Shown: piece by piece, positions 63,661-64,000 of the stretch
How the letters are laid out: the number at the start of each line of letters is the position of its first letter
How positions within the stretch are numbered: position 1 is the first letter of the stretch
Source: Tropicibacter sp. R16_0
Lineage (GTDB): Bacteria > Pseudomonadota > Alphaproteobacteria > Rhodobacterales > Rhodobacteraceae
Length of the DNA: 64,000 bases
Assembly: GCF_017743935.1 (NCBI RefSeq)
Contig: NZ_JAGHRE010000010.1
Location: forward strand, 124,001-188,000
Direction of reading: 5' to 3'
Notes under the pieces: generated by a model
The model's database searches: none
What the model saw: only the letters and a program-made list of their open reading frames with translations
Told to the model about the DNA's origin: nothing
Program-made: the position numbers and the translations under genes

Positions 63661-64000
63661 TCAGATCTTCACTGCTTTCATCTTTTCATAGTAGGGCAAC
63701 GCCGCCCCCAGCACAGGCTGCAACTGCTCCGGCACCTCGGGCAACTCACCCTCTGGGCCTGCGAACCCGGTGCTGCGCCACACGGCGCCATACCAGTGTG
63801 ACGCCCACACCCCGTCCTGTGGGTGCCCACCCTGCGCCCAACTGAGCATGTTTGGGGAAAACGGCATGCCAATCGCGTCACACAACCGCTCCAGCATTCC
63901 AGCTGGATCGTCGCGGATGTCGCGACTGTCGATCACGACCGGATCCCCGCCCCAGCCCTGAACTTCATCAAACAGCTCGGCCTGTTGACGGAACCCGATG
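63661..64000 (-). CDS. Sulfotransferase-family protein, N-terminus cut by window end
   Basis: C-terminal 112 residues of a protein still open at base 64000. VVIDSRDIRDDPAGMLERLCDAIGM and WYGAVWRSTGFAG are typical of a bacterial sulfotransferase-like family, where this is the 3' part after the nucleotide motifs. The PAPS-binding loop is not visible, so function is uncertain. A shorter frame starting at 63936 (GTG) is part of the same coding region. Confidence 0.72.
   Translation of the reverse strand, partial: IGFRQQAELFDEVQGWGGDPVVIDSRDIRDDPAGMLERLCDAIGMPFSPNMLSWAQGGHPQDGVWASHWYGAVWRSTGFAGPEGELPEVPEQLQPVLGAALPYYEKMKAVKI

Overview
This 64 kb window looks like chromosomal DNA from a marine alphaproteobacterium of the Roseobacter group (Rhodobacteraceae), probably close to Ruegeria/Silicibacter. 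The evidence is moderately high GC, the gene sets lptB-hpf-ptsN and rimP-nusA-ylxR-infB, a thiamine operon that uses thiO instead of thiH, and a voltage-gated sodium channel of the type known from Silicibacter pomeroyi. I see no rRNA, tRNA, CRISPR array, transposase or phage gene. Coding density is high and no gap between genes exceeds about 260 bases. Both edges cut genes: lptB at the left and a sulfotransferase-like gene at the right.

0-10.5 kb is housekeeping: LPS export ATPase (partial), ribosome hibernation factor, PtsN, a CAP-domain lipoprotein, an L,D-transpeptidase, a small exported protein, ferrochelatase, an NDUFAF5-like methyltransferase divergent from a ComF protein, glutaredoxin, a nitrilase-family amidase, a MarR regulator, UbiG, proline iminopeptidase and a half-length solute-binding protein. 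10.5-16.1 kb is the rimP-nusA-ylxR-infB operon, with a good promoter followed by a terminator-like hairpin in its leader. A 44-residue ORF with a TTG start follows on the minus strand. 16.5-24.6 kb holds mutT-argJ-parvulin (minus), secA, and an exported protein next to a PstS-like/OmpA fusion.

24.6-33 kb is a ten-gene thiamine operon on the minus strand (thiD-thiO-thiS-thiG-thiE-thiF-thiY-tenA-thiZ-thiX) behind a TPP riboswitch. It makes the thiazole from glycine and imports or salvages the pyrimidine; radC lies just downstream. 33-37.6 kb has dnaK-dnaJ, alkB and an SH3-domain exported protein.

37.6-45.5 kb is a surface-glycan region: an ABC-2 polysaccharide export permease, a PAP phosphatase (cysQ), kdsB, two tandem GT2-type glycosyltransferases, a GT14 branching-type transferase and a two-part sulfotransferase. 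PAP phosphatase removes the by-product of PAPS-dependent sulfation, so these genes could together make and export a sulfated, Kdo-containing glycan.

45.5-54.8 kb (minus) holds a second L,D-transpeptidase, a BacNav channel, an RNA uracil methyltransferase, a heterodimeric ABC exporter, CCA-adding enzyme, a CoA-type NUDIX hydrolase and Hsp33. 54.8-64 kb holds a NUDIX hydrolase, a receiver/SpoIIE phosphatase facing an Hpt protein, ilvA, two tandem paralogous membrane proteins, argG, an HlyC-type acyltransferase overlapping a Hint-domain gene, an SCP2 protein and the partial sulfotransferase-like gene. The most novel candidates are the Hint/HlyC pair and the sulfated-glycan cluster.
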